NCBI GenBank assembly: GCA_050293315.1
Contig: JBNKMS010000012.1
Coordinates: forward strand, 186,001 to 250,000
Source of the DNA: CBFDBF01 sp050293315
Lineage (GTDB): Bacteria > Pseudomonadota > Gammaproteobacteria > Chromatiales > Chromatiaceae
Direction: 5' to 3'
DNA length: 64,000 nt
Shown here: piece after piece, positions 15,380-24,533 of the stretch
Layout of the letters: each line of letters starts with the position of its first letter
Numbering within the stretch: the stretch's first letter is position 1
Made by a program: the position numbers and the translations under genes
The notes under the pieces: generated by a model
The model's input: only the letters and a program-made list of their open reading frames with translations
What the model was told of the DNA's origin: nothing
Databases searched by the model: none

Positions 15380-17872
15380 ATGTCAGGAAAGGGAGAAGGG
15401 CTTAAAGCGGTTTTTTCTGGTGCTGCTGGCGGCAGTTGCGGTTTCAATAGCCTTATCCGCAACACTCTGATCATGGTCGCACTGGCCGGACTGCTGGTTG
15501 GCGCGGTTCTATATTTTCTGCAGGATATGAGTACACAGGAGCGGTCTGGTCAAGAGGCGCAGGCCAGTGCCCAGGCCGTGGCCAACAGCCTCTCCGGGCA
15601 GGTGCAGCTATATCAGGCCATGCTGCAACAGTTGTCCGCAGATCCGCAACTAATAAGGGTCATCATCAGTGGTGACAGCGCACTGCTCAAGGAGCAGCGG
15701 GAGCTGCTGGCAGCAAAGATACCCCAGGCCATGCAGGTGCGTCTGTTTGAGTATGATTGGGATGGATTAGAAGCGGAGCGGCAGTTGGGTTTTGCCACGC
15801 TCGCCATGCTGCGCGCGGTCAGTAAGAGTGGCAAGGTCTCACCAGCCGAGGTACACCAGCTGAGTTCATCCCAACCACATATCGCCTTGGCAATGCCTAT
15901 TGAGGCGGGTGGTACCAGACGGGTTCTGGGTATTATCCATCTGACACTTCCACTGTCCATACTACAGCAGGCGATACAGGCGGTTACTGGGAGCGATGCC
16001 CAGGTTGAGCTGCGGCAGGTAGTGGATGGTGAGGCGGCCGTATTGGCTGCAAACAGGCCAGGTGCACGCATCCAGGGAAAGGGCAATGGCAGTGTTCCCG
16101 TGTCAGGATCAATCTGGACGGTGGCCTATCAACTGCCTAAGGTCGGTGTTCTGCCCACTATTGATCCAATTTTGGCGGCTGTTCCACTGCTGGGTCTACT
16201 GCTGGTGGGGCTATTCATGTTTTATCAGATGCGTTGCCTGAAGAGGATGCTGCACGAGGATACCGCCTCCATATTAAAGATTGTAAACCGCGGTCTGCAT
16301 GGACGTCCGGTGCAGAGTGAGCAGAGCCGACTGCTAGAGATGCAGCAGACCATGGATCAGTTAGTCGATATGGCTCATCGCATTAGTCCCGCCCTGGAAC
16401 AGCAGCAGACGGCGGCAAAGGGCGTTGCTGCCAGCGAGGAGGCATCAACGCTGGTGGAAGAGCAGCCTGCTGTCGCAGCGGCGCCGACTACGACTATGAA
16501 AAATCTGCCGGCCGATATATTTCGCGCATATGATATACGTGGCGTGGCCGGTAGCGAGTTGAGTCCGGAACTGGTTTTTCAGTTGGGCAGGGCCATCGGC
16601 AGCGAGGCCGCTGCTCAGGGAGAGCAGAGCATAATCATTGCCCGTGACGGGCGCACCTCAAGCCCGGATATAGCCGCCGAGCTGTGTCGCGGTCTGATGG
16701 CAAGTGGACGTGATGTGGTGGATATAGGGGTAGTGCCGACTCCGGTGCTCTACTTTGCCACTCACTTTCTCGGGAGTGATAGTGGGGTGATGGTGACTGG
16801 CAGTCACAATCCACCTGACTATAACGGGTTCAAGATAGTTATCGCCGGAGATGCCCTCACTGGAGAGGCGATCCAGGGACTGAAGAAACGGATGGAGAGC
16901 GGTAGCTTCACCGAAGGCAAGGGGAGCCGTCAGGAACAGGACCTGGTGCCAGACTATCTGGGGCGTATAACCGAGGATGTACAACTTAGTAGGCCACTGA
17001 AGGTGGCGGTGGACTGCGGCAACGGGGTCGCCGGGGTGCTGGCCCCAGCTCTACTGCAGGCCCTTGGATGCGAGGTTGTTGAGCTGTTCTGCGAGGTTAA
17101 CGGTAATTTCCCTAACCATCATCCAGATCCAGGGAAACCGGAGAATCTGCAAGATTTGGTTGCGGCAGTAAAGTCAAAGCAGGCAGATATCGGTATCGCC
17201 TTTGATGGCGATGGCGACCGTCTTGGGGTGGTTGACTCCTCCGGTAAGATCATCTGGCCGGATCGTCTGCTGATCCTGCTGGCGCAAGACGTCCTGTCGC
17301 GCCAGCCGGGGGTGGACATAATCTATGATATTAAATCCACTCGGCATCTTGCCGGTGCAATCCTGGGCAGCGGGGGTCGTCCGCTAATGTGGAAGACCGG
17401 ACACTCATTGATAAAGGCCAAACTCAAGGAGAGTGGCGCCATGCTGGCGGGAGAGATGAGCGGCCACATCTTTTTCAAAGAGCGCTGGTATGGGTTTGAT
17501 GACGGCGTCTACGCAGCGGCCCGTCTGTTAGAGATTCTCTCTACCGATGCACGTAGTTCAGCCGAGATATTTGCTGAAATCCCGGAGAGCCCGAGCACAC
17601 CGGAGCTGGCTATGCCACTGACGGAGAGCGCCAAATTTGCCCTGTTGAAGAAGTTGCGGGCCGGCGGCGGTATTCCCGGGGCCAAACTGATAACCATCGA
17701 CGGAATAAGGGCTGAGTTTGAGCGTGGGTGGGGGCTGATACGGCCCTCCAATACCACCCCATCTGTGATATTCAGGTTTGAGGCGGAAGATGAGACGGAG
17801 CTGCAGAAGATCCAGCAACTATTTAGGGAGCAGTTACTGGAAATCGACCCCAACCTGAAGATACCGTTCTAG
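15380..17872 (+). CDS. algC: AlgC-like phosphomannomutase/phosphoglucomutase with membrane-anchored N-terminal domain
   Basis: Interconverts mannose or glucose 6- and 1-phosphates, feeding GDP-mannose, LPS-core and exopolysaccharide precursors. Residues about 370-830 are the catalytic part: phosphoserine loop VTGSHNPPDYNG (Ser475), metal loop FDGDGDR (Asp609 onward), sugar loop GEMSGH and phosphate loop RPSNTTPSVIFRFE. The first about 370 residues form an extra domain: a transmembrane helix near 27-47, an extracytoplasmic sensor-like region, a second helix near 265-285, then an Ala/Glu/Val-rich linker. Similar long AlgC proteins are known in Pseudomonas. The order coaBC-dut-algC-argB is as in Pseudomonas. 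Confidence 0.93.
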   Translation: MSGKGEGLKAVFSGAAGGSCGFNSLIRNTLIMVALAGLLVGAVLYFLQDMSTQERSGQEAQASAQAVANSLSGQVQLYQAMLQQLSADPQLIRVIISGDSALLKEQRELLAAKIPQAMQVRLFEYDWDGLEAERQLGFATLAMLRAVSKSGKVSPAEVHQLSSSQPHIALAMPIEAGGTRRVLGIIHLTLPLSILQQAIQAVTGSDAQVELRQVVDGEAAVLAANRPGARIQGKGNGSVPVSGSIWTVAYQLPKVGVLPTIDPILAAVPLLGLLLVGLFMFYQMRCLKRMLHEDTASILKIVNRGLHGRPVQSEQSRLLEMQQTMDQLVDMAHRISPALEQQQTAAKGVAASEEASTLVEEQPAVAAAPTTTMKNLPADIFRAYDIRGVAGSELSPELVFQLGRAIGSEAAAQGEQSIIIARDGRTSSPDIAAELCRGLMASGRDVVDIGVVPTPVLYFATHFLGSDSGVMVTGSHNPPDYNGFKIVIAGDALTGEAIQGLKKRMESGSFTEGKGSRQEQDLVPDYLGRITEDVQLSRPLKVAVDCGNGVAGVLAPALLQALGCEVVELFCEVNGNFPNHHPDPGKPENLQDLVAAVKSKQADIGIAFDGDGDRLGVVDSSGKIIWPDRLLILLAQDVLSRQPGVDIIYDIKSTRHLAGAILGSGGRPLMWKTGHSLIKAKLKESGAMLAGEMSGHIFFKERWYGFDDGVYAAARLLEILSTDARSSAEIFAEIPESPSTPELAMPLTESAKFALLKKLRAGGGIPGAKLITIDGIRAEFERGWGLIRPSNTTPSVIFRFEAEDETELQKIQQLFREQLLEIDPNLKIPF

Positions 17873-17893
17873 GCAGGCTTTTCAACCGCCTGC
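17873..17893 (+). terminator. short hairpin after algC
   Basis: GCAGGC-TTTTCAACC-GCCTGC immediately after the algC stop, followed by TTAG. The stem is only 6 bp and the T-run is weak, so it may merely attenuate read-through into argB 55 bp farther on. Confidence 0.4.
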
Positions 17894-17948
17894 TTAGACG
17901 TTATCCTCGGCGGCTAATTTTGGCAATCTCTGATCTACTCTGGGAACA

Positions 17949-18854
17949 GTGACTATGAGCCTTTCTCTAGAAGCGGCTAACAATGTGGCCCACGTCCTCT
18001 CCGAGGCGCTGCCCTACATCAAGCGGTTCCAGGGCAAGACCGTGGTCATCAAGTATGGTGGCAACGCCATGGTTGATGCGGACCTGAAAAGTAGCTTTGC
18101 TCGTGACATTGTCTTGATGAAGTTGGTGGGTATAAATCCTGTGGTGGTACATGGCGGGGGGCCACAGATCGGAGATCTGCTCAAACGGCTGGGCAAGAGC
18201 AGTGAGTTTGTTCAGGGGATGAGGGTCACCGATAGTGAGACCATGGATGTGGTGGAGATGGTCCTGGGCGGCCTGGTCAATAAAGAGATAGTCAATCTGA
18301 TCAACCAGCATGGTGGCAACGCGGTCGGACTTACCGGTAAGGATGGTGGGCTAATCCGGGCAAACAAACTGAAGATACAGAATGATGCCCCCGAGTTGGA
18401 GGTGTCGGAGATTATCGATATCGGCCATGTGGGCGAGGTGGAGAGTATTAACGCCAGCGTGGTTAATATGACAATCCAGGGCGACTTTGTGCCGGTGATT
18501 GCTCCGATTGGCATAGGCCATGATGGCTGCTCATACAATATAAACGCCGATCTGGTCGCCGGCAAAATGGCTGAGGTACTGCAGGCGGAGAAGCTCATTC
18601 TGTTGACCAATACTGCCGGGTTGTTGAATAAAAATGGTGAGCTACTCACCGGCCTCTCAGCACAGAGGGTGGATGAGCTGATCGCTGATGGCACCATCAG
18701 TGGTGGCATGTTGCCCAAGATCAGGTGTGCCCTGGAGGCTGTGCAGGCCGGGGTTACAGCATCCCATATTATTGATGGGCGGGTAGAGCACGCGGTATTG
18801 CTTGAGCTGTTCACCGATGAGGGCGTGGGGACCCTGATTCGCGCAGATCAATAG
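17949..18854 (+). CDS. argB: ArgB, N-acetylglutamate kinase
   Basis: Phosphorylates N-acetyl-L-glutamate, the second step of arginine synthesis. The 301-residue product shows VVIKYGGNAM (ATP/phosphate loop), VVVHGGGPQI, and a C-terminal GGMLPKIRCALEAVQAGV. The N-terminal helix (about residues 1-25, EAANNVAHVLSEALPYI) is the kind found in the hexameric, arginine-inhibited form of the enzyme. An ATG at 17955 (MSLSLEA) is an alternative start. It is convergent with the DUF4124 gene. Confidence 0.96.
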   Translation: MTMSLSLEAANNVAHVLSEALPYIKRFQGKTVVIKYGGNAMVDADLKSSFARDIVLMKLVGINPVVVHGGGPQIGDLLKRLGKSSEFVQGMRVTDSETMDVVEMVLGGLVNKEIVNLINQHGGNAVGLTGKDGGLIRANKLKIQNDAPELEVSEIIDIGHVGEVESINASVVNMTIQGDFVPVIAPIGIGHDGCSYNINADLVAGKMAEVLQAEKLILLTNTAGLLNKNGELLTGLSAQRVDELIADGTISGGMLPKIRCALEAVQAGVTASHIIDGRVEHAVLLELFTDEGVGTLIRADQ

Positions 18855-18868
18855 GTCGTTAGTCGCGC

Positions 18869-19978
18869 CTACTTGGTGGTTGCCGCCGGTGCGGTTGTTG
18901 CTGTCGACTGGGCTGAAGTATCAGGCTGGGTCGTGGCTGATGTTGCTGGTGGGGCGGTTGCCGCGGGGCTGCTATCTGCCGCTGGTACGGCCGCATTTTC
19001 TGCTGTCGCCCCGAGTGCGCCGCGAAAACCGGAGCGTATCTGCGACACCTTCTCGCTGGCACAAAAATCTTTTCCTTCAGGTGATGGCTTGCACTGCAGA
19101 TCAAGAAAGATCAGGGTGTCATTCTCATTTTTTCGCGCTATACGCGAGATGGTTATGCTGACATCATCGCTCACTCGCGGAGGCTTGCTCATCATGACGG
19201 TATCACCGAGCAGGTCGAGAGGTGTTGTGGCGTGCTTGCGTAGATACTGCTCCGCCTTGGTCCATAGTGCGTTACAGCTGCTCTGGTCCGTGCAGACCAC
19301 CACCGTCTCCAGCAGGGTAGCTTTATATTTGGCAGCGGCCACCTTTGGTGGGACGGTCTGATCCAGCTTTTTCAGGGTGCGGAACCGCTTGAGGTCAGCC
19401 TCACTCTTCTTGCGTATATCTTTTTTATCCTGTTCCCGGCGCAGTATGTTCTGGTAGATCTCTTGCAACTGCTGTCGAGAACCGTCAATTTCCTTAAGCA
19501 GTGAATCGGCTACCTTCTTGCCCTGGCGCTCTTGGTTGGCCGCGATACCCTGTAGCTCGGACAGCTTAAGCTTGGTGCGTTTCGCATTGCTATGATCGAT
19601 CTGTATGATTACATCAAGTGAGGTGAGCTTGCCATTCATCGACATGATGATGTCATCTTCGCTGCGAAAGGTGCGCAGCAGCACGCGGTCCTCCTCCTTG
19701 TGTTTTGCTACCAGCCGCTCCTGTTCAGCGCGTAGACGCTCTAGTTCTGCCTCCTTGGCACGCTCCTCCGGGGTCAGGGCCGCGTCAACCCGATCAACCT
19801 CGACCCCATGTTCGTTGAGCTGAGAGCGGGCCTGCTCGACCGCGTTATTCGGCACCTTGTCGGAGTAGTGCACCTTGCCTGCTTCATCCACCCAGCGATA
19901 GAGTTTGCCTGCCTCTGCGGTTGGAGAGAGGAGCGTGATAGTGAGAGCACAGCATGCGATGGTCAGAACAGTCTTCAT
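18869..19978 (-). CDS. DUF4124-domain exported protein with coiled-coil region
   Basis: A 369-residue protein with a Sec signal (VLTIACCALTITLLSPTAEA). A DUF4124 motif follows at once: GKLYRWVDEAGKVHYSDKVP (residues about 24-43), a WDxxG fold seen in many proteobacterial periplasmic proteins. Residues about 65-205 are strongly charged and helical, probably coiled coil. Then comes a Cys-containing globular part (CTDQSSCNALW, LQCKPSPEGKDFCASE), and the last 45 residues are Ala/Thr/Pro-rich low complexity. Function is unknown; cell-envelope location is inferred. It is downstream of nothing obvious: pyrE lies 19 bp away at its upstream side and may share a promoter. Confidence 0.8.
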   Translation of the reverse strand: MKTVLTIACCALTITLLSPTAEAGKLYRWVDEAGKVHYSDKVPNNAVEQARSQLNEHGVEVDRVDAALTPEERAKEAELERLRAEQERLVAKHKEEDRVLLRTFRSEDDIIMSMNGKLTSLDVIIQIDHSNAKRTKLKLSELQGIAANQERQGKKVADSLLKEIDGSRQQLQEIYQNILRREQDKKDIRKKSEADLKRFRTLKKLDQTVPPKVAAAKYKATLLETVVVCTDQSSCNALWTKAEQYLRKHATTPLDLLGDTVMMSKPPRVSDDVSITISRIARKNENDTLIFLDLQCKPSPEGKDFCASEKVSQIRSGFRGALGATAENAAVPAADSSPAATAPPATSATTQPDTSAQSTATTAPAATTK

Positions 19979-19997
19979 AGGCGTTTATAGTAGACGA

Positions 19998-20639
19998 TTA
20001 GATGCCATATTGTGAGCGGTAGTTTTGAATATTGTGCAGTGTGTCTGCTCTTTCCTTCTGCTGTATCAGGTAGTCGATCAGATCATCTAGCTGCACAATA
20101 GCTGTTACCGGCATGGCGTAATCGTTTTCCACCTCCTGGATAGCAGAGTATTTCCCGTTGCCGCGCTCCTGTCGGTCCAAGGCGATCACCACTCCGGCCG
20201 GAGTTGCCCCGTGTGCCTGGATGATCTCTACCGATTCACGGATGGCGGTACCGGCGGTTATTACATCATCTATGATCCCAATCCGCCCCTGTAGTTCAGC
20301 GCCGACGATTGACCCGCCCTCGCCATGCGCCTTGGCTTCCTTACGGTTAAAGGCGTAGGGGATATCTATACCGTGTTGATCGTAGAGGGCGGCGGCGGTG
20401 ACTGCGGCGAGTGGTATCCCCTTGTAGGCAGGGCCAAACAGCAGGTCGAACTGCAGCCCGGAGGATACGATGGCCTGGGCATAGAAGCGACCCAGTTGGG
20501 CCAGGCTGGCCCCGCTGTTAAATAGCCCGGCATTAAAAAAGTAGGGACTGACCCGGCCCGATTTCAGGGTGAACTGGCCAAACTGCAATACCCCTCTCTC
20601 CAGGGCAAAACTGAGAAACTTCTGTTGGTAATCCTGCAT
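19998..20639 (-). CDS. pyrE: PyrE, orotate phosphoribosyltransferase
   Basis: Converts orotate and PRPP to OMP in pyrimidine synthesis. The 213-residue product has the PRPP loop IGIIDDVITAGTAIRES (about residues 118-134), the flexible loop FNRKEAKAHGEGG, and the FTLKSGRVSPYFFN start. Length and motifs are those of the gamma/beta-proteobacterial enzyme. It is divergent from the AmpG-like gene with an 87-bp gap. Confidence 0.97.
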   Translation of the reverse strand: MQDYQQKFLSFALERGVLQFGQFTLKSGRVSPYFFNAGLFNSGASLAQLGRFYAQAIVSSGLQFDLLFGPAYKGIPLAAVTAAALYDQHGIDIPYAFNRKEAKAHGEGGSIVGAELQGRIGIIDDVITAGTAIRESVEIIQAHGATPAGVVIALDRQERGNGKYSAIQEVENDYAMPVTAIVQLDDLIDYLIQQKERADTLHNIQNYRSQYGI

Positions 20640-20726
20640 AATAGGCCCCGACGGGAGATAATCGGCCTATATTCTGCGCATGCAGGCAGAGTGATGCAAG
20701 GGCCGCATATATTTTAGGTATTGATT

Positions 20727-22274
20727 ATGGTTGATTCGCCACAACGCTATAGCTGGCTGCAAGTACTTGCTGCCTTTCGGCAGCCACAGGTAGTTAACAT
20801 GCTTTTCCTCGGCTTTGCCGCCGGATTGCCGCTATTGCTTATTTTCTCCTCGCTCTCTATCTGGTTACGGGAGGCGGGGGTGGATCGCTCCACTGTCACC
20901 TATTTTAGTTGGGCGGCGCTTGCATACTCGTTCAAGTTTGTCTGGGCGCCGATCATAGACAAGCTCCCCTTGCCATGGCTAACAGCCGAATTGGGGCGAC
21001 GTAGGGCCTGGTTGCTGGTGGCACAGATGGCCATCATCAGCGCCATACTATGGATGGCATTCACCAATCCGGCAGAGCACCTGCTTCCCATGGTGCTTGC
21101 CACCGTGCTGCTGGGGTTCTCCTCCGCTACTCAGGACATCGTGATCGATGCCTACCGTATTGAGTCGGCTGACCAGGAGCTGCAGGCGTTGCTCGCCTCT
21201 ACCTATATGGCCGGCTATCGTGTTGGGATGCTTGCCTCGGGAGCCGGGGCCCTGAAGCTGGCCGCCTGGTTCGGCGAAGAGGGGGTGTATCAATATCAAG
21301 CCTGGCAATCGGCTTATCTCTGGATGGCGGCGGCTATGGTTGTGGGGGTGATCACTACGTTGTTGATCCCTGAGCCGCAACAGGGGCGTAAAGAAAGCCG
21401 CTATCTCAATAGTCTAGAGGATTATTTGCGGTTCCTAGCGCTGTTTCTGGTTGCGGTTGCCTCCTTTGTGCTCTGTTTTATTTTCTGTACGCCCCTGTTG
21501 GATCTGTTGAAGGAGCGGCTTTTTGGTGCGGATGCAGGATTATTAGCGGGCTTTATTCTGGCGACCCTGCGGCTGGGGCTGTCGATAGCTACAGCCTGGC
21601 TAGCGGCGCGGGTAGCTATAACTTTGCGACTGGCCCGGGCTGAGATGTTGCAGGAGACCTATGTGGCTCCCATGGTCGATTTTTTTCGGCGTTACGGCAG
21701 GCTGGCGCTGCTTATCCTGCTGCTGGTTGGATTCTATCGGGTATCGGATATTGTCTTGGGGATTATTGCCAACGTCTTCTACCAGGATATGGGCTTCACC
21801 AAGGACCAGATCGCCAATGTTACCAAGACCTTCGGGCTGCTGATGACTATAGTCGGGGGCTTTCTGGGAGGTGCCCTGGCACTGCACTATGGGGTTATGA
21901 AGATACTGTTCCTGGGTGCGCTGTTGTCGGCGGCCACCAATCTGCTGTTTCTGCTGCTGGCAGGCTCGGGGGCCGATGTATGGCTGCTGGTCGGGGTTAT
22001 TGCCGCTGATAACCTGAGTTCAGGTTTGGCGGGCGCAGCCTTTGTCGCCTATCTCTCCGGGCTTACCAGTATCTCCTTTACCGCCTTTCAGTACGCTATA
22101 TTCAGCTCACTGATGACGCTGTTTCCCAAGATGCTGGGGGGCTACTCCGGCTCTATTGTCGACGCCATCGGGTATAGCAATTTTTTCACCCTGACAGCGC
22201 TAATGGGCCTGCCGGTGCTACTGCTGATCTATCTGGTGGGACGCTATATACCGGCTGATAGGGGTGAACATTAG
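20727..22274 (+). CDS. ampG: AmpG-family MFS permease
   Basis: Inner-membrane major-facilitator protein of about 515 residues with roughly 12-14 hydrophobic segments. Opening segments LGFAAGLPLLLIFSSLSIWLREAGVD and FKFVWAPIIDKLPLPWL match AmpG, which imports anhydro-muropeptides for cell-wall recycling and beta-lactamase induction. A TTG two codons earlier is in frame, but the ATG at 20727 is preceded by TTAGGT at suitable distance. No other recycling gene is next to it. An mla operon follows on the same strand after about 145 bp. Confidence 0.88.
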   Translation: MVDSPQRYSWLQVLAAFRQPQVVNMLFLGFAAGLPLLLIFSSLSIWLREAGVDRSTVTYFSWAALAYSFKFVWAPIIDKLPLPWLTAELGRRRAWLLVAQMAIISAILWMAFTNPAEHLLPMVLATVLLGFSSATQDIVIDAYRIESADQELQALLASTYMAGYRVGMLASGAGALKLAAWFGEEGVYQYQAWQSAYLWMAAAMVVGVITTLLIPEPQQGRKESRYLNSLEDYLRFLALFLVAVASFVLCFIFCTPLLDLLKERLFGADAGLLAGFILATLRLGLSIATAWLAARVAITLRLARAEMLQETYVAPMVDFFRRYGRLALLILLLVGFYRVSDIVLGIIANVFYQDMGFTKDQIANVTKTFGLLMTIVGGFLGGALALHYGVMKILFLGALLSAATNLLFLLLAGSGADVWLLVGVIAADNLSSGLAGAAFVAYLSGLTSISFTAFQYAIFSSLMTLFPKMLGGYSGSIVDAIGYSNFFTLTALMGLPVLLLIYLVGRYIPADRGEH

Positions 22275-22419
22275 CCAGGCTGGGCAGGGCAAATTTTAGG
22301 CTGCCATAAAGCTAACTGGGTTGACGCTTTCCCTCTGGAGAGGGGAGAATAACCCTACTCAGTCCGTAGTAGCGTGAGGCTATGCGGCGAGACTATACAG
22401 GGAGAGAATAACAAAAGAG

Positions 22420-23235
22420 ATGTCGGAGACGACTAACGCTAGTGAACCCCTGGTGCGGATTCGCGGCCTCCGTTTTTCACGTGGGGATAGGGTGATATTT
22501 GATGGGGTCGACATCGACATCCCCAGGGGGGGTATCACCGCCATTATGGGTCCCAGCGGTACCGGCAAGACCACCCTGCTCAAGCTGATCGGTGGCCAGC
22601 TGCAGCCAGATAGCGGCACTATCTATGTCGATGGGTTGGATGTCCACAAGTTGAACAGAAGGGACCTCTACAGGCTACGCATGCGCATGGGTATGTTGTT
22701 CCAGAGCGGGGCGCTTCTTACCGATATCAATGTATTCGATAATGTCGCCTACCCGCTGCGGGAGCATACCAATCTACAGCCGTCGATGATTCGTAAGCTG
22801 GTGCTGCTCAAGCTGGAGGCGGTAGGACTGCTCGGGGCCAGAGATCTGATGCCTGGGGAGCTCTCCGGTGGCATGTCGCGGCGGGTGGCACTGGCCCGGG
22901 CCGTGGCGCTGGATCCGATGATGATTATGTATGATGAGCCATTCACCGGGCAGGATCCCATATCCATGGGGGTGTTAATAAAGCTGATTCGCGCCCTTAA
23001 TGATGCCAGCAGGCTGAGCAGTATTGTAGTTTCGCATGACGTTCGACAGACAGCAGGTATTGCCGATCTTATCTACCTCATTTCGAATGGGAGGGTGGTC
23101 GGCAGTGGCGCGGCCCGGGATATGCTCGACTCCGAGGAGAGCGGGATCAGGCAGTTTATGCATGGGTTGCCGGATGGACCGGTACCGTTCCACTATTCGG
23201 CAACCGGCCTGGAAGAGGATATCCTGCAGCGATGA
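22420..23235 (+). CDS. mlaF: MlaF, ATPase of the Mla phospholipid ABC transporter
   Basis: Cytoplasmic ATPase that powers retrograde or anterograde phospholipid traffic between the membranes. Walker A GPSGTGKTT (about residues 44-52), Q-loop FQSG, signature LSGGMSRR, Walker B MIMYDEPFTGQDP and His switch VSHD are all present in 271 residues. It overlaps mlaE by 4 nt (23232-23235). First gene of mlaFEDCB, all with tight overlaps. Confidence 0.96.
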   Translation: MSETTNASEPLVRIRGLRFSRGDRVIFDGVDIDIPRGGITAIMGPSGTGKTTLLKLIGGQLQPDSGTIYVDGLDVHKLNRRDLYRLRMRMGMLFQSGALLTDINVFDNVAYPLREHTNLQPSMIRKLVLLKLEAVGLLGARDLMPGELSGGMSRRVALARAVALDPMMIMYDEPFTGQDPISMGVLIKLIRALNDASRLSSIVVSHDVRQTAGIADLIYLISNGRVVGSGAARDMLDSEESGIRQFMHGLPDGPVPFHYSATGLEEDILQR

Positions 23236-24047
23236 TACCGGGGAAGGTTTTACAGATCGGCGATGCCGTGCTTACGCAGTTTGCGCGGTTGGGTCGTGTC
23301 GGGATGAATCTGTTGCAGGGGCTGGGACGTGCCCACATCCTGCTGCTAAATATCCTGAAGGGGTTGTCGGCGCTGCTGCCAAGGCCGCAGCTGTTGCTGC
23401 TGCAGTTGCACTCGGTAGGGGTGCTGACTGCCCTGATCATAACCGTATCTGGGCTGTTTGTCGGTATGGTGCTGGGGCTGCAGGGCTACTATATACTCTC
23501 CCGGTTTGGGGCGGAGCAGACCCTGGGGGTGATGGTGGCGGCCTCCCTGGTGCGCGAGCTGGGGCCGGTAGTGACGGCACTGCTGTTTGCCGGACGGGCC
23601 GGTTCGGCCCTGACCGCAGAGATCGGCCTGATGAAGGCGACGGAGCAGCTGTCCGGGCTGGAGATGATGGCGGTAGATCCGATCAAAAGGATCCTGACCC
23701 CGCGCTTCATGGCCGGCTTTATATCCATGCCGCTGTTGGCGGCGATGTTCAGCGCACTCGGGATTATGGGGGGGTATTTTGTTGGTGTCGGGCTGTTAGG
23801 TGTAGACGAAGGGGCATGGTGGTCACAGATGCAGGCCAATATCGATCTGCATGAGGATGTATATAACGGCGTTATCAAGAGCCTGGTATTCGGCGTTGTC
23901 TGCACCTGGATTGCGCTGTTCCAGGGTTATAATGCGATTCCAACCTCTGCCGGGGTAAGTCGGGCCACAACCAGCACGGTAGTGATCTCGTCCCTGGCCA
24001 TATTGGGTCTGGATTTTGTTTTGACAGCGCTTATGTTTGGAGGTTGA
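23232..24047 (+). CDS. mlaE: MlaE, permease of the Mla phospholipid ABC transporter
   Basis: Inner-membrane permease of the MlaFEDB complex. The 271-residue sequence has five to six hydrophobic helices and family segments such as GMVLGLQGYYILSRFG, ALLFAGRAGSALTAEIG and MKATEQLSGLEMMAVDP, the coupling helix region. It is translationally coupled to mlaF (4-nt overlap) and followed by mlaD after 3 bp. Confidence 0.96.
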   Translation: MIPGKVLQIGDAVLTQFARLGRVGMNLLQGLGRAHILLLNILKGLSALLPRPQLLLLQLHSVGVLTALIITVSGLFVGMVLGLQGYYILSRFGAEQTLGVMVAASLVRELGPVVTALLFAGRAGSALTAEIGLMKATEQLSGLEMMAVDPIKRILTPRFMAGFISMPLLAAMFSALGIMGGYFVGVGLLGVDEGAWWSQMQANIDLHEDVYNGVIKSLVFGVVCTWIALFQGYNAIPTSAGVSRATTSTVVISSLAILGLDFVLTALMFGG

Positions 24048-24050
24048 GGC

Positions 24051-24533
24051 ATGCTAAAGATCAGAACCGTTGAGATACTGGTTGGCGCATTTATGGCGGC
24101 GGGATTTGTCGCCCTGTTCTTTCTGGCCATGCAGGTCAGTAATTTGAGCGCGATGTCCAGCGGTGACAGTTATACTATAACTGCTCGTTTCGACAATATA
24201 GGCAGTCTGAAGGTCAAGGCGCCGGTTACAATGGCTGGGGTGCGGATCGGTCGAGTGAGTAGCATTACGGTTGATCCCGCCACCTATGAGGCGGTGGTGA
24301 TTTTGACTATTGATTCGCAGTACGATGCCATTCCAGAGGATACGTTTGCCAAGATCCTGACGGCGGGTCTGCTGGGCGAACAGTATGTGGGTCTTGACCC
24401 GGGGGGCAGTGAAGAGTACCTGCAGGGCGGGGGGGTTATATCTTTTACCCAGTCTTCGCTGGTGTTTGAAGAGATAATTGGTCAGTTTTTATTTAATAAG
24501 GCGGAAGGGGGTGAAGGTGATACAGCGGAATAG
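24051..24533 (+). CDS. mlaD: MlaD, MCE-domain substrate-binding protein
   Basis: Periplasmic MCE-domain protein with one N-terminal transmembrane helix (EILVGAFMAAGFVALFFLAM); hexamers form the lipid tunnel over MlaE. MCE core: YTITARFDNIGSLKVKAPVT, GVRIGRVSSITVDP and GLLGEQYVGLDPGG. At 160 residues it is of usual length, with the hydrophobic pore-loop segment VFEEIIGQFLF at the end. It overlaps mlaC. Confidence 0.96.
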   Translation: MLKIRTVEILVGAFMAAGFVALFFLAMQVSNLSAMSSGDSYTITARFDNIGSLKVKAPVTMAGVRIGRVSSITVDPATYEAVVILTIDSQYDAIPEDTFAKILTAGLLGEQYVGLDPGGSEEYLQGGGVISFTQSSLVFEEIIGQFLFNKAEGGEGDTAE

